A DNA stretch of 35,055 nucleotides, from contig NZ_QJSH01000029.1 of the NCBI RefSeq assembly GCF_003426025.1, positions 1-35,055 of the forward strand, given 5' to 3'. This document shows positions 8,721-16,903 of the stretch, one piece after another. Within the stretch, counting starts at the first letter, position 1. Each line of letters begins with the position of its first letter. Under the pieces are notes generated by a model. The model worked only from the letters and a program-made list of their open reading frames with translations. It searched no databases and was not told the DNA's origin. The stretch is from Paraliobacillus quinghaiensis. Lineage in GTDB: Bacteria; Bacillota; Bacilli; Bacillales; Amphibacillaceae. The translations under genes were made by a program, and so were the position numbers.

Positions 8721-9251
8721 TTACCGTAATTCTCGTAAGGCCATATAATAATTAAGTTTCTCAATATGGGTTAATAAATAGTTGGCTGCAACACCTATTG
8801 CAATACCTGATAAGATACCGATAAAGGCTAATACCGGTAAATATAATAGTACTGTCCAGGTTTGAGCAATCCAACTCGCTACTGTTAATTGTCCAATGTT
8901 ATGCAATACAGCACCTGTGGTACTAACTCCAATTAAGCTTATTCGTGAAGCGCCAAGTTTCTTAACAGCTAACATACCGAAGAAACTAAGGACAGCACCT
9001 GCTGCGCTATACATAAAAGTAGAAATGGTCCCTCCTAGTAAAGTTGCTAGTACTAGTCGAATCGCAACGACTTTACCAGCATCTTTTAAGGGTAAGGTAT
9101 ACAAGGCCATACATGTAATAATATTGGCTAAACCTAACTTTGCCCCTGGTGCAATCGCGAAAGGAAATGGTATCGCGCGTTCTAATAAACTAATAATCAC
9201 CGCTTGGGCAGCTAATAGGGCTATATAAACAAGACGCTGATTTTTTGTCAT
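8721..9251 (-). CDS. eetB: Gx transporter-family membrane protein EetB
   Basis: An integral membrane protein of 176 residues with five to six hydrophobic helices and many GxG/small-residue turns (AIAPGAKLGLANIIT, LLGGTISTFMYSAAG). It belongs to the family long labelled heptaprenyl diphosphate synthase component I, now called Gx transporters and related to ECF substrate-binding subunits. The synthase label is probably historical. In Listeria the orthologue in this position is EetB, needed for extracellular electron transfer. It lies 30 bases before dmkB and 36 bases after eetA, clearly in one operon. Its exact molecular activity is not known. Confidence 0.85.
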   Translation of the reverse strand: MTKNQRLVYIALLAAQAVIISLLERAIPFPFAIAPGAKLGLANIITCMALYTLPLKDAGKVVAIRLVLATLLGGTISTFMYSAAGAVLSFFGMLAVKKLGASRISLIGVSTTGAVLHNIGQLTVASWIAQTWTVLLYLPVLAFIGILSGIAIGVAANYLLTHIEKLNYYMALRELR

Positions 9252-9287
9252 AATTCAACTTCCAATCTTATCGTGCAAAATTATTCC

Positions 9288-9698
9288 TTAAGAGCTGATG
9301 ATATCAGCTTCAGTATCTTCATTTGTTGTGTGAACTTCAACAATCAACTTATGAGGAAGGCAGACAATCGTTTCTCCAGGTTCAGAAATGTAACCAGTGC
9401 GTACACATACTTGGTCTGGACAAGTTGCACTTTTAATACGAATTCTCCCATCTACTACTTCGATGGTGTTTATTTCGTCCTCAAATTTTGAAATGTCAAA
9501 AACATCTGTTCCTTCATGTTCTGTAAGTGTTATATGTTTTACTTCTTCATTATCAACCGATATTACAGCTTCGTGATCGGTATTTGTATTTTGCGATTGT
9601 TGCATATAAAAAACCGCAAAGGGTAAAAAAGAAACAGAAATTAATACAGTGATAATAACTAGATCCCCTGTTTTAAGCACTCTTAAAAATGCCTTCAT
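9288..9698 (-). CDS. eetA: NusG domain II-containing protein EetA
   Basis: A 136-residue protein with one N-terminal membrane helix (about 12-31) and an extracytoplasmic NusG domain II-like fold. It has three cysteines: CPDQVC (Cys93, Cys98) and VCLPHKLIVEV (Cys113). The CPDxxCVxxG...CLPHxL pattern is the hallmark of this small-domain family. Cysteines outside the membrane could bind a metal or form a disulfide, but this is inferred. The orthologue in Listeria is EetA, which works with EetB between the quinone pool and extracellular flavin. The ATG follows GAAGGGG. ndh2 ends 137 bases upstream with a possible attenuating hairpin between. Confidence 0.85.
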   Translation of the reverse strand: MKAFLRVLKTGDLVIITVLISVSFLPFAVFYMQQSQNTNTDHEAVISVDNEEVKHITLTEHEGTDVFDISKFEDEINTIEVVDGRIRIKSATCPDQVCVRTGYISEPGETIVCLPHKLIVEVHTTNEDTEADIISS

Positions 9699-9769
9699 TT
9701 TCTTATTTCCCCTTCATTGTTTTTAAATTATTTAACTTTGCTTGTGCAAAGATATTAAATAAAATAAGA

Positions 9770-9800
9770 TAGCGAAAGGCTCTACTTAGAGCCAATCGCT
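9770..9800 (-). terminator. Hairpin between ndh2 and eetA (partial terminator?)
   Basis: On the minus strand, GCGA-TT-GGCTCT and AGAGCC-TT-TCGC form a two-part stem (outer 9772-9775 with 9796-9799, inner 9778-9783 with 9788-9793). It is followed by TATCTTATTTTATTT. It may end or lower transcription between ndh2 and eetA, setting a higher dose of Ndh2. Confidence 0.6.
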
Positions 9801-9835
9801 TTCTTTAAAAGTAGTATATCTATATCATATAAAAA

Positions 9836-11707
9836 TTATTTCTTATCCTGATAAATGGATTGTTCTTTACCATACCACCAGTTACCTAGTTTACGTTGTA
9901 GGTAAGGAATTACCCAGTAATCTAAACCAAGTGTACGTCCAGAACCGTTCAATAGTGCAATTGACGCTGGAAGAGCCCATACTTTATCCCAACCAAGCAT
10001 TGCGGAAAGTGTAAACGTTACTAAGAATGCTGCACTTGCTGCACTTGCTAACCAAGTGAATAAACCAGCTACAAGAGCTAAACCAATTGCTAACTCAACA
10101 AATACCATGAATTTTTGCATAAATACTGCAACTTCAGGTGTTGGCATAACAATTTGCATAAACCATTCAAAGATCCCAGGCATTCTACTCAAAATTGGTG
10201 TGGCCCATTCTGATGCTTCACCAGCTTCACTAGCCCCACTTGTTGCAGTTTGTAACCATTCGAATGGCATTCTTACAGTTGATCCAACTAACCAAGAACC
10301 TTCACCTAATCCATTGAACAATTGTCCAAGGTTAGAGAAACTGGATGTTGCTTGTTCCCATGTGTCTTTGCCCCAAATTTTCATACCAGCTTCTACTAAC
10401 CAGAAACCACCGACAAATAGACGGAGAGGGAAACTCCAAAGTACATTACCATAACGTGTTAAGAAATCACGGAAAATATTGCGTTTATCTTTTGTTTCGA
10501 AGAATTCATGACGAATATATTGAACCATATAATAGCCGCTTGAAATACCAAAGAAATAATAAAGGTTAACCATGTGTTTCATAAAGTTTGCAAACCAACC
10601 ACTTAGGTGAACACCCATAAGATCAGCTACACCATAACGCGCACCGATAGATACCATTGTACCGTGGTATTTACCTTCATACGCTTCTTTTTCTCCACCG
10701 CTGATTTCAGCAATAATTGATTTAGCCGCTGTTGTACCTGTTTGCTCAGCTGCCTCAACAATTTGTGGTGTTGGTTTACCTTCTTCTTCTTCATAATACG
10801 CTAAGTCACCAATAACATAGACATTGTCAAAGTCTTCTGACTCCATGTATTGATTAACTTTCAGGCGACCTGCACGACCAGTTGACATGCCGTAGTCTTT
10901 TGTATCTGAATTAGCTTTTACCCCTGCAGTCCAAATTAAAGTGTGTGTAGGAATTGTTTCTCCAGACTTTAACACGATTTCTTCTTTTTTAACTTCTACT
11001 ATAGGAGAATCTTTTAGTATTTTAACGCCATTTTTCACTAAATAAGCTTCTGCTTTATCAGCATCTCTACGCTCAAGCATATTTAGAATTGTTGGTGCAG
11101 CTTCCACTACATATAAAGTGATTTCTTCTGCATCAATTTTGTTATCTTTCGCTAGACGTTCTTTCCACTCTACTAATTCTCCAACCATTTCAATTCCAGT
11201 AAACCCTGAACCACAAACAGTGAAGGTTAGCATCGCGCGACGTGTTGCTTCATCTTTAACTAAAGCGGCACGGGAAACTGTTTTTTCAATGTGTTCACGA
11301 AGTTTGACAGAGTCTTCCCATGACCATAGTGTGAACCCGTTTTCGCCAACACCAGGTGTTCCGAAATCATTTGGTTCTCCACCCATACCAAGAATAAGAT
11401 AATCAAAATCATATTCTCCATCTTCTGTTAAAACTTTCTTCTTATCATGATCTACGTGTGTAACATTATCCGTCACTAAATTTACTTTTGTGCGGTTAAA
11501 TAGACGACGTAGATCAAACTGAATTGCTTCCGGTTCGACACGATGTGCAGCCACTTCATGTAATTCCGTCATCATTGTGTGATATGAATGACGATCAATT
11601 AATGTAATGGTAACAGCGTCATCTTTTTTGTACTTTTTTGCAAGTTTCTGTGCTGCGTGTACACCAGCATAACCTGCTCCAATAATGACAATATTCTTGT
11701 TTGCCAT
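9836..11707 (-). CDS. ndh2: Type II NADH dehydrogenase with C-terminal DoxX-like membrane domain (Ndh2)
   Basis: A flavoprotein of 623 residues that oxidises NADH and reduces a quinone without pumping protons. The FAD-binding GAGYAG is at 10-15, the NADH-binding CGSGFTGIE at 165-173, and the second FAD motif VIGDLA at 298-303. Ordinary Ndh is about 400 residues. Here about 200 more follow (roughly 411-600) as a DoxX-like membrane segment (FPLRLFVGGFWLVEAG, FVELAIGLALVAGLFTWLAS). The same long form occurs in the Listeria EET locus, where Ndh2 is separate from the respiratory Ndh1. It heads the leftward unit ndh2-eetA-eetB-dmkB. A sigma-A promoter and a redox-type palindrome precede it. The start ATG has AAAGGAG 12 bases upstream. 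Confidence 0.92.
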   Translation of the reverse strand: MANKNIVIIGAGYAGVHAAQKLAKKYKKDDAVTITLIDRHSYHTMMTELHEVAAHRVEPEAIQFDLRRLFNRTKVNLVTDNVTHVDHDKKKVLTEDGEYDFDYLILGMGGEPNDFGTPGVGENGFTLWSWEDSVKLREHIEKTVSRAALVKDEATRRAMLTFTVCGSGFTGIEMVGELVEWKERLAKDNKIDAEEITLYVVEAAPTILNMLERRDADKAEAYLVKNGVKILKDSPIVEVKKEEIVLKSGETIPTHTLIWTAGVKANSDTKDYGMSTGRAGRLKVNQYMESEDFDNVYVIGDLAYYEEEEGKPTPQIVEAAEQTGTTAAKSIIAEISGGEKEAYEGKYHGTMVSIGARYGVADLMGVHLSGWFANFMKHMVNLYYFFGISSGYYMVQYIRHEFFETKDKRNIFRDFLTRYGNVLWSFPLRLFVGGFWLVEAGMKIWGKDTWEQATSSFSNLGQLFNGLGEGSWLVGSTVRMPFEWLQTATSGASEAGEASEWATPILSRMPGIFEWFMQIVMPTPEVAVFMQKFMVFVELAIGLALVAGLFTWLASAASAAFLVTFTLSAMLGWDKVWALPASIALLNGSGRTLGLDYWVIPYLQRKLGNWWYGKEQSIYQDKK

Positions 11708-11752
11708 AATATTTATTCACTCCTTTAGAGATTAGTAATGATTTGAAAATTG

Positions 11753-11770
11753 TTGTGAATATTTGAACAA
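11753..11770. promoter_or_regulatory. Rex/FNR-like operator for the ndh2 unit
   Basis: TTGTGAATATTTGAACAA has one exact half-site of the Rex consensus (TTGTGAA) and a weaker opposite half (TGAACAA). It covers about +4 to +21 relative to the start expected from the promoter at 11780-11808, a position suited to repression. An FNR/CRP-family protein is the alternative. Confidence 0.55.
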
Positions 11771-11779
11771 CCTGACTTA

Positions 11780-11808
11780 ATTGTACAGCTGTTTTAGGCT
11801 TGTGTCTA
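11780..11808 (-). promoter_or_regulatory. Sigma-A promoter for ndh2-eetA-eetB-dmkB
   Basis: On the minus strand, -35 TAGACA (11808-11803), a 17-base spacer and -10 TACAAT (11785-11780) give five of six matches at each box. It points toward ndh2 with a leader of about 65 bases. The stretch 11809-11967 between the two divergent promoters is AT-rich and shows nothing else that I can name. Confidence 0.65.
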
Positions 11809-11967
11809 GGTTTTTTAAAGATAATATATAAATAATTCTAGAAAGTGCACTTTTTTGTTTAAAAAATTAATAAACTTAAATGTTCAAAAAGTAGTCATAT
11901 ATTTAAAAAACCCTATACAATCAGCCTTCATCCATGCTAACGTATAACTATAATGAGATTAAAGTGA

Positions 11968-11996
11968 TAGACAGCAAAAAAACACAATGCTATAAT
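11968..11996 (+). promoter_or_regulatory. Sigma-A promoter for fmnB-dmkA-ecfA1-ecfA2-ecfT
   Basis: -35 TAGACA (11968-11973), a 17-base spacer and a perfect -10 TATAAT (11991-11996). The -35 is the same as that of the divergent promoter. A second TATAAT (12005-12010) abuts the downstream palindrome but has no matching -35. The leader to fmnB is about 128 bases. Confidence 0.7.
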
Positions 11997-12009
11997 CACG
12001 TTGTTATAA

Positions 12010-12025
12010 TGTGAATATATTCACA
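12010..12025. promoter_or_regulatory. Perfect Rex/FNR-like palindrome for the fmnB unit
   Basis: TGTGAATATATTCACA is a perfect 16-bp palindrome. It fits Rex (TTGTGAA-N4-TTCACAA, less the outer T on one side). It also fits the FNR/CRP pattern TGTGA-N6-TCACA. It lies at about +8 to +23 of the promoter at 11968-11996, which favours a repressor such as the NADH-sensing Rex over an activator. Confidence 0.7.
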
Positions 12026-12130
12026 AAAATAAATAATAATGTAAAATTCTTTAAAGAAATTTTGTAAGTCATGTAAAATAAATAATGTAATTGTAAAAGT
12101 TGTTTTCTATTATTTTAAGAGAGAAAGGTT

Positions 12131-13180
12131 TTGACAACATTGATAAAAAAAAGAGCAACTATAGTTGGACTACTCATACTAGTATTTCTAGCGGGGTGTA
12201 GCTCAAATGAAGGTGATTTATTGCAATCACCTTATAAGCAAACGGAATTTTTAATGGGAACTGTTGTGACTGTAAAAATTTACGATGAAGGAAAAGAAAA
12301 TGTACTAGATTCAGTATTTAACCGAATTGAGATGCTGGCAGAGCAAATTGGAGTTGGAGAGGTAGATTCGCAAATTGATGAAGTAAATGCCAATGCAGGC
12401 GAGAAACCTACGGAAGTAACAGATGATGTATTTGAATTAGTACAAGCTGGGAAAAGCTATAGTGAACAAGCAGAGGGGTCTTTTGACATAACGATTGGTC
12501 CATTAACTTCATTATGGCATATAGGTTACGACGATGCCCGGAAACCAGAGCAAGCTGAAATTGATGAAGTTCTATCATTAATTAATTATAAAAAAGTTAC
12601 ATTAGATGAAGAAAATAAAACGGTTTATTTAGAAGATGAGAATATGCAAATGGATTTAGGTGCAATCGCAAAAGGTTTTATTGCAGATGAAGTGAATGAG
12701 GTATTAGATGAAAACGGCGTGACAACCTCTATTATTGATTTAGGTGGTAACATCTTTGTTAAAGGCAATAATCCGTCTGGTGATAAATGGACGGTCGGTA
12801 TACAAGACCCATTTTCTGCACGAGGAGAAACAGTTGGAAAAATTGAGGCAAGTGACCAATCGATTGTTACATCTGGAATTTATGAGCGTTACCTGGAAGT
12901 CGACGGGGTGAGTTATCATCATTTATTAAATCCAATAGATGGTTATCCGTTCGATAATGAAATTGCCGGGGTAACGATTGTTAGTGAAAAATCAATTGAT
13001 GGTGATGCTTTATCAACAGTAGTTTTCTCAAAAGGTCTAGAAGGTGGTATGGCTTTTATTGAGAACCAAGAAGGTGTAGAAGCTATCTTTGTTAATAAAG
13101 ATAATCAGATCTTTATAACTTCAGGGTTAGAAGATGAGTTTCAATTAACAAATGATTCTTTTCAATTAGGTGAATTATAG
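12131..13180 (+). CDS. fmnB: Lipoprotein FAD:protein FMN transferase (ApbE/FmnB)
   Basis: This 349-residue ApbE-family enzyme splits FAD and attaches FMN covalently to a Thr/Ser of partner proteins outside the membrane. The start has a lipoprotein signal ending in LAGC (Cys23). Then come the family segments FLMGTVVTVKIY, SFDITIGPLTSLWHIG, DLGAIAKGFIADEV, IIDLGGNIFVKG and DGDALSTVVFSKG. The start is uncertain: TTG 12131 sits very close to GAGAAAGG, and TTG 12140 is an alternative that still leaves a signal peptide. In Listeria FmnB flavinylates the lipoprotein PplA. No PplA-like acceptor is encoded here, so its target must lie elsewhere. It heads the rightward unit, and dmkA follows 25 bases later. 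Confidence 0.92.
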   Translation: MTTLIKKRATIVGLLILVFLAGCSSNEGDLLQSPYKQTEFLMGTVVTVKIYDEGKENVLDSVFNRIEMLAEQIGVGEVDSQIDEVNANAGEKPTEVTDDVFELVQAGKSYSEQAEGSFDITIGPLTSLWHIGYDDARKPEQAEIDEVLSLINYKKVTLDEENKTVYLEDENMQMDLGAIAKGFIADEVNEVLDENGVTTSIIDLGGNIFVKGNNPSGDKWTVGIQDPFSARGETVGKIEASDQSIVTSGIYERYLEVDGVSYHHLLNPIDGYPFDNEIAGVTIVSEKSIDGDALSTVVFSKGLEGGMAFIENQEGVEAIFVNKDNQIFITSGLEDEFQLTNDSFQLGEL

Positions 13181-13205
13181 AGAGGTTTAAAAGGGGGAGT
13201 GGAAA

Positions 13206-14147
13206 ATGTCATTTTTTACGTTTTTGAAATTGGTTGAGATTCAAACGAAGATTGCAAGTGTTTTCCCATTCTTGGTGGGATGTTTATTTGTTTATTACCG
13301 CTTTGACAGTTTCCATCCAATTAATACAGTGATCTTTTTTGTTTCTATGCTTAGCTTTGATCTAACAACAACTGCAATAAATAACTATATGGATTATCGG
13401 AAAGCATCCACTGAAAGTTATCGGAAGGAACATAATATTATAGGGCAAAAGGAAATCTCTGAAAAAGTTGTTATTATCACTATTTTGAGTTTACTAACCT
13501 TTGCGTCAGGACTTGGTATTTGGCTTGTGTTCCGTACGGATCTATTTGTTTTACTTGTAGGTATGGTTTGTTTTGGAATCGGGATTTTCTACACATTTGG
13601 CCCAATTCCATTTTCAAGAATGCCTTTAGGTGAACTTTTTTCTGGTGTAACTATGGGATTTGGAATTGTGTTTTTAGCAGTATACGTAAATGCATTTGAT
13701 CAAGGGATTGTTCAGTTGTTATGGGAAGGACGAACAATTAGCTTACAAGCAGATATTTTGCTACTGTTAGAAGTTGTGTTGATCTCAATCCCATGTATGT
13801 TTACCATTGCAAATTTAATGTTAGCTAATAATATATGTGATATAGAAGAAGATATTAAAAATCATCGTTTTACATTACCTTATTATTTAGGTAAAAAATA
13901 CGCAATTCTATTATTTAATAGCTTGTATATTTTATCATTTGTTGCAATCATAGCGGCTGTTTTGTTAGATCTTTTACCAATGGTGATGTTTGTGACATTA
14001 CTAGTGAGCTATCCAGTGTATCGCCATGTACGTAAATTTAACCGAAAACAAGTGAAGGCAGAGACGTTTAGTGTAGCAGTAAAAAACTTAGTCTTAGTAA
14101 ATGGTTCTATTGTTGCAATGCTTGCACTATCTGTTGTGCTTTTTTAA
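13206..14147 (+). CDS. dmkA: UbiA-family prenyltransferase (DmkA/MenA-like)
   Basis: A membrane protein of 313 residues that joins a polyprenyl chain to 1,4-dihydroxy-2-naphthoate to give demethylmenaquinone. The first Asp motif is NNYMDYRKAS (from 59). The second, NICDIEEDIKNHRFTLP, is near 208-224. Eight or so hydrophobic helices surround them. It is likely a paralogue of the housekeeping MenA, dedicated to electron transfer as DmkA is in Listeria; this comes from its neighbours. GGGGGAGTGG precedes the ATG. The gene is tightly placed between fmnB and the ECF genes. Confidence 0.88.
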   Translation: MSFFTFLKLVEIQTKIASVFPFLVGCLFVYYRFDSFHPINTVIFFVSMLSFDLTTTAINNYMDYRKASTESYRKEHNIIGQKEISEKVVIITILSLLTFASGLGIWLVFRTDLFVLLVGMVCFGIGIFYTFGPIPFSRMPLGELFSGVTMGFGIVFLAVYVNAFDQGIVQLLWEGRTISLQADILLLLEVVLISIPCMFTIANLMLANNICDIEEDIKNHRFTLPYYLGKKYAILLFNSLYILSFVAIIAAVLLDLLPMVMFVTLLVSYPVYRHVRKFNRKQVKAETFSVAVKNLVLVNGSIVAMLALSVVLF

Positions 14148-14176
14148 GAGAATAATGCAATGAAAGGAAAACTCTA

Positions 14177-14992
14177 ATGGCTAGACCAACTATTTTAGAA
14201 GTGAATGATCTTACGTTTCGTTATGATTTACGTAAGGATAATAATACCTTGTCTTCGGTCTCCTTTTCTGTACAGCAGGGAGAATGGGTGGCGATTGTCG
14301 GTGATAATGGATCAGGGAAGTCAACGTTAGCGCGTTTGATTGTAGGTTTATTGGAAGCGGAAAAAGGAACAATCACTATTGATAATGAAATATTAAGTGA
14401 AGACACAAAGTGGAGGATTCGTGAAAAAATTGGCTTAGTATTTCAAAATCCTGAAAATCAATTCATTGGTACAACTGTGCAAGACGATGTTGCCTTTGGT
14501 TTAGAAAACAACAACATGCCGTATGAAGATATGAAGTTGAAAATAGAAGATGCATTGCAGTTAGTAGGCATGGAGACATATCGTTTAAAGGACCCATCTC
14601 AATTATCAGGGGGCCAAATGCAACGGGTTGCGATTGCTGGAATCCTAGCATTAAAACCAGATGTTATTCTTTTAGATGAAGCGTTTGTTATGCTTGATCC
14701 ACAAAGTCGACGTGGCTTGTTTTCAACTTTGAAATATTTAAAAGAAAATGAAAACATTACGATTATCTCTATTACACATGATCGAAATGAAGCTGCATTG
14801 GCAGACCGGATCCTTGTAATGGATGAAGGAAAACTAATTCAAGAAGGAACGCCAAAAGAGGTGTTTTCGACGAATAATCAGTTAGAACCACCGTTTGCAG
14901 AGCAATTAAGGCGAAAATTAAATGCAAAGGGCCGAAAGGTACCACAAACGTATATGACAGAAGATGAAATGGTGAAATGGTTATGCAGATAA
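14177..14992 (+). CDS. ecfA1: ECF transporter ATPase A1
   Basis: An ABC ATPase of 271 residues that powers vitamin uptake by an energy-coupling factor transporter. Walker A is GDNGSGKST (42-50), the Q-loop is VFQNPENQ, the signature is LSGGQMQRV (143-151), and Walker B is VILLDEAFVMLDP (about 163-175). The variant DEA-F replaces the usual DEATS. It overlaps ecfA2 by 10 bases. In this locus it most likely moves flavin or a flavin precursor. Confidence 0.92.
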   Translation: MARPTILEVNDLTFRYDLRKDNNTLSSVSFSVQQGEWVAIVGDNGSGKSTLARLIVGLLEAEKGTITIDNEILSEDTKWRIREKIGLVFQNPENQFIGTTVQDDVAFGLENNNMPYEDMKLKIEDALQLVGMETYRLKDPSQLSGGQMQRVAIAGILALKPDVILLDEAFVMLDPQSRRGLFSTLKYLKENENITIISITHDRNEAALADRILVMDEGKLIQEGTPKEVFSTNNQLEPPFAEQLRRKLNAKGRKVPQTYMTEDEMVKWLCR

Positions 14993-15840
14993 CGTTTAAG
15001 GATGTAACAGCAGATTATCAACTTGGTCCAATACGGAGTGCAAATATATTAAAAAATGTTAATCTTGCATTGCCTACTCATTCATTTACTGCAATAGTAG
15101 GACACACAGGTGCAGGGAAATCAAGTTTACTCAAAACCATTAATGGACTTCTTTTACCACGAGACGGTAGTGTAGAGGTTGGCGAAATTGTGATTACAGC
15201 TGATAAACCAAAGAAGGCATTAAAAGAAGTAAGGCAACATGTAGGAATGGTCTTTCAGTTTCCGGAAGCACAATTGTTTGCAGAGACGGTAGAGAAGGAT
15301 ATTTGTTTTGGTCCACTTAACTTTGATGTACCTTTGGAAGAAGCAAAAAAGCGTACGAAAAAAGCACTGGAGTTTGTTGGTTTAGATGAAACGTTATTGG
15401 AAGTATCACCTTTTTCTTTATCGGGGGGACAGCAAAGGCGTGTAGCAATTGCTGGTATTCTAGCAATGGAGCCAGATGTATTAATTTTAGATGAACCTGG
15501 AGCTGGCTTAGATCCTGAGGGAAAGCGCGAAATTCTATCAATGATTAAACAACTCCACTCTAAGGAAAAACTGACCACAATTATTGTTACGCATGATATG
15601 GATGATGTGGCTGCTTATGCAGATGATGTTGTAGTAATGGAACAGGGGACTGTAGCTGCTTATCAATCCGTAAGGGATTTTTTTTCTGATACAGAACGTT
15701 TGCAAAATTGGCGTGTTGATTTTCCTGAAGCAAGAAAGCTTCAATTGAAAGTAGAAGAAGAAACAGGAGTTAAACTACCGCAGATATGTTTGACTATAGA
15801 TGAATTGACAGAAAGTTTGATTGAGGTGGGATTAGCATGA
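14983..15840 (+). CDS. ecfA2: ECF transporter ATPase A2
   Basis: The second ABC ATPase of the ECF module, 285 residues from ATG 14983. ATG 14977 is also possible; neither has a clear ribosome site, which fits translational coupling to ecfA1. Walker A is GHTGAGKSS (40-48), the Q-loop is VFQFPEAQ, the signature is LSGGQQRRV and Walker B is VLILDEPGAGLDP. It forms a heterodimer with EcfA1 on EcfT. Its stop overlaps the ecfT start as ATGA. Confidence 0.92.
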   Translation: MQITFKDVTADYQLGPIRSANILKNVNLALPTHSFTAIVGHTGAGKSSLLKTINGLLLPRDGSVEVGEIVITADKPKKALKEVRQHVGMVFQFPEAQLFAETVEKDICFGPLNFDVPLEEAKKRTKKALEFVGLDETLLEVSPFSLSGGQQRRVAIAGILAMEPDVLILDEPGAGLDPEGKREILSMIKQLHSKEKLTTIIVTHDMDDVAAYADDVVVMEQGTVAAYQSVRDFFSDTERLQNWRVDFPEARKLQLKVEEETGVKLPQICLTIDELTESLIEVGLA

Positions 15841-16652
15841 ATAAATTAATATTAGGTCGCTATTTTCCTGGCGAATCATTGCTACACCACTTGGATCCAC
15901 GAGCAAAATTAGTTTCTGCTATTTATTTTATTGCTCTTTTATTTGTTGCAAATAACTGGCAAGGGTATCTTTTGTTATGGGCATTTACTTTCTTCGTCAT
16001 GCGCTTATCAGATGTGAAGCTAAAAACGTATCTACGGGGTGTTCGGCCGCTAATCTGGTTAATTTTATTTACGGTATTTCTACAAATATTATTTACAGCA
16101 GGTGGTACGATTTATATAGATTGGGGATTAATCACCATTTCGAAGTTTGGACTAATTAATGGTGCTTTTATTTTTTCCCGTTTTGTAATGATTATTTTCA
16201 TTTCAACGGTCGTAACGCTAACAACAAAGCCGATTGACTTAACAGATGGAATTAATGCGCTACTTAGTCCGCTGAAAACTATTAAAGTGCCAGTAGATGA
16301 AATTGCCTTAATGTTATCGATCTCATTGCGATTTATTCCAAACTTATTAGATGAAACACAAAAAGTAATGGATGCACAAAGAGCACGTGGTACAACATTT
16401 GGAGAGGGTTCTTTAGCACAGCAGATGAAGAAGCTTACACCAATTGTAATGCCGTTATTTGTTAGTTCACTGAAACGTGCAGAAGACATGGCAGATGTAA
16501 TGGAGGTCAGAGGGTATCAGTCTGGAAAGCCACGGACAAGCTTCCGCAGATTAGCTTGGCGCAAAAAAGACACCTTAAGCATTTGTGGAATGGTATTTTT
16601 GACCATTATTGTTGTGCTGCTTCGCAATGAAGGGGTAAATTATCTTAACTAA
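15837..16652 (+). CDS. ecfT: ECF transporter transmembrane protein T
   Basis: A membrane protein of 271 residues that links the two ATPases to a substrate-binding S subunit. Several hydrophobic helices are followed by the two coupling helices with ARG-type motifs (AQRARGTTFG and VRGYQSGKPRT). It is the last gene of the rightward unit. No S component (for example RibU) follows within the window, so it must recruit one encoded elsewhere. I see no clear terminator after it. Confidence 0.92.
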   Translation: MNKLILGRYFPGESLLHHLDPRAKLVSAIYFIALLFVANNWQGYLLLWAFTFFVMRLSDVKLKTYLRGVRPLIWLILFTVFLQILFTAGGTIYIDWGLITISKFGLINGAFIFSRFVMIIFISTVVTLTTKPIDLTDGINALLSPLKTIKVPVDEIALMLSISLRFIPNLLDETQKVMDAQRARGTTFGEGSLAQQMKKLTPIVMPLFVSSLKRAEDMADVMEVRGYQSGKPRTSFRRLAWRKKDTLSICGMVFLTIIVVLLRNEGVNYLN

Positions 16653-16685
16653 AGTTAAATTCTTATATCCTGATTTTTTAAAATA

Positions 16686-16815
16686 CACAGTTGATCTAAA
16701 AAGCGCATTATCATTAATTCTTTCTTTATAAATTAAGCGGTATTCCCGCGCTTCCGAAAAACACTCGCTTTCCGTGGGGTCTTCAGACTGTTCCTTTCCC
16801 ACAGGAGTCTCGCAT
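16686..16815. repeat. Dispersed palindromic repeat, copy 2a
   Basis: CAGTTGATCTAAAAAGCGCA (16688-16707) differs from 5298-5317 at only two positions. It is followed by CACTCGCTTTCCGTGGGG (16763-16780) and the complementary end CCCACAGGAGTCTCGC (16799-16814). The latter pair brackets a short imperfect palindrome of a type I recall as common between genes of Bacillaceae. Confidence 0.65.
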
Positions 16816-16903
16816 TTTTCTACAGCTTAGTCTAGTTTCCTGTCATAGAAAAAAACGCAACACCATCTTGATTAGTTATTTAAAAAGATGAGGCTCACAT
16901 ACT

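Noticed and set aside
14148-16652. FMN riboswitch or S component linked to the ECF genes
   Set aside because: The gaps in this unit are too short for a riboswitch, and none of the conserved RFN sequence is visible in the fmnB leader. No frame resembles RibU.
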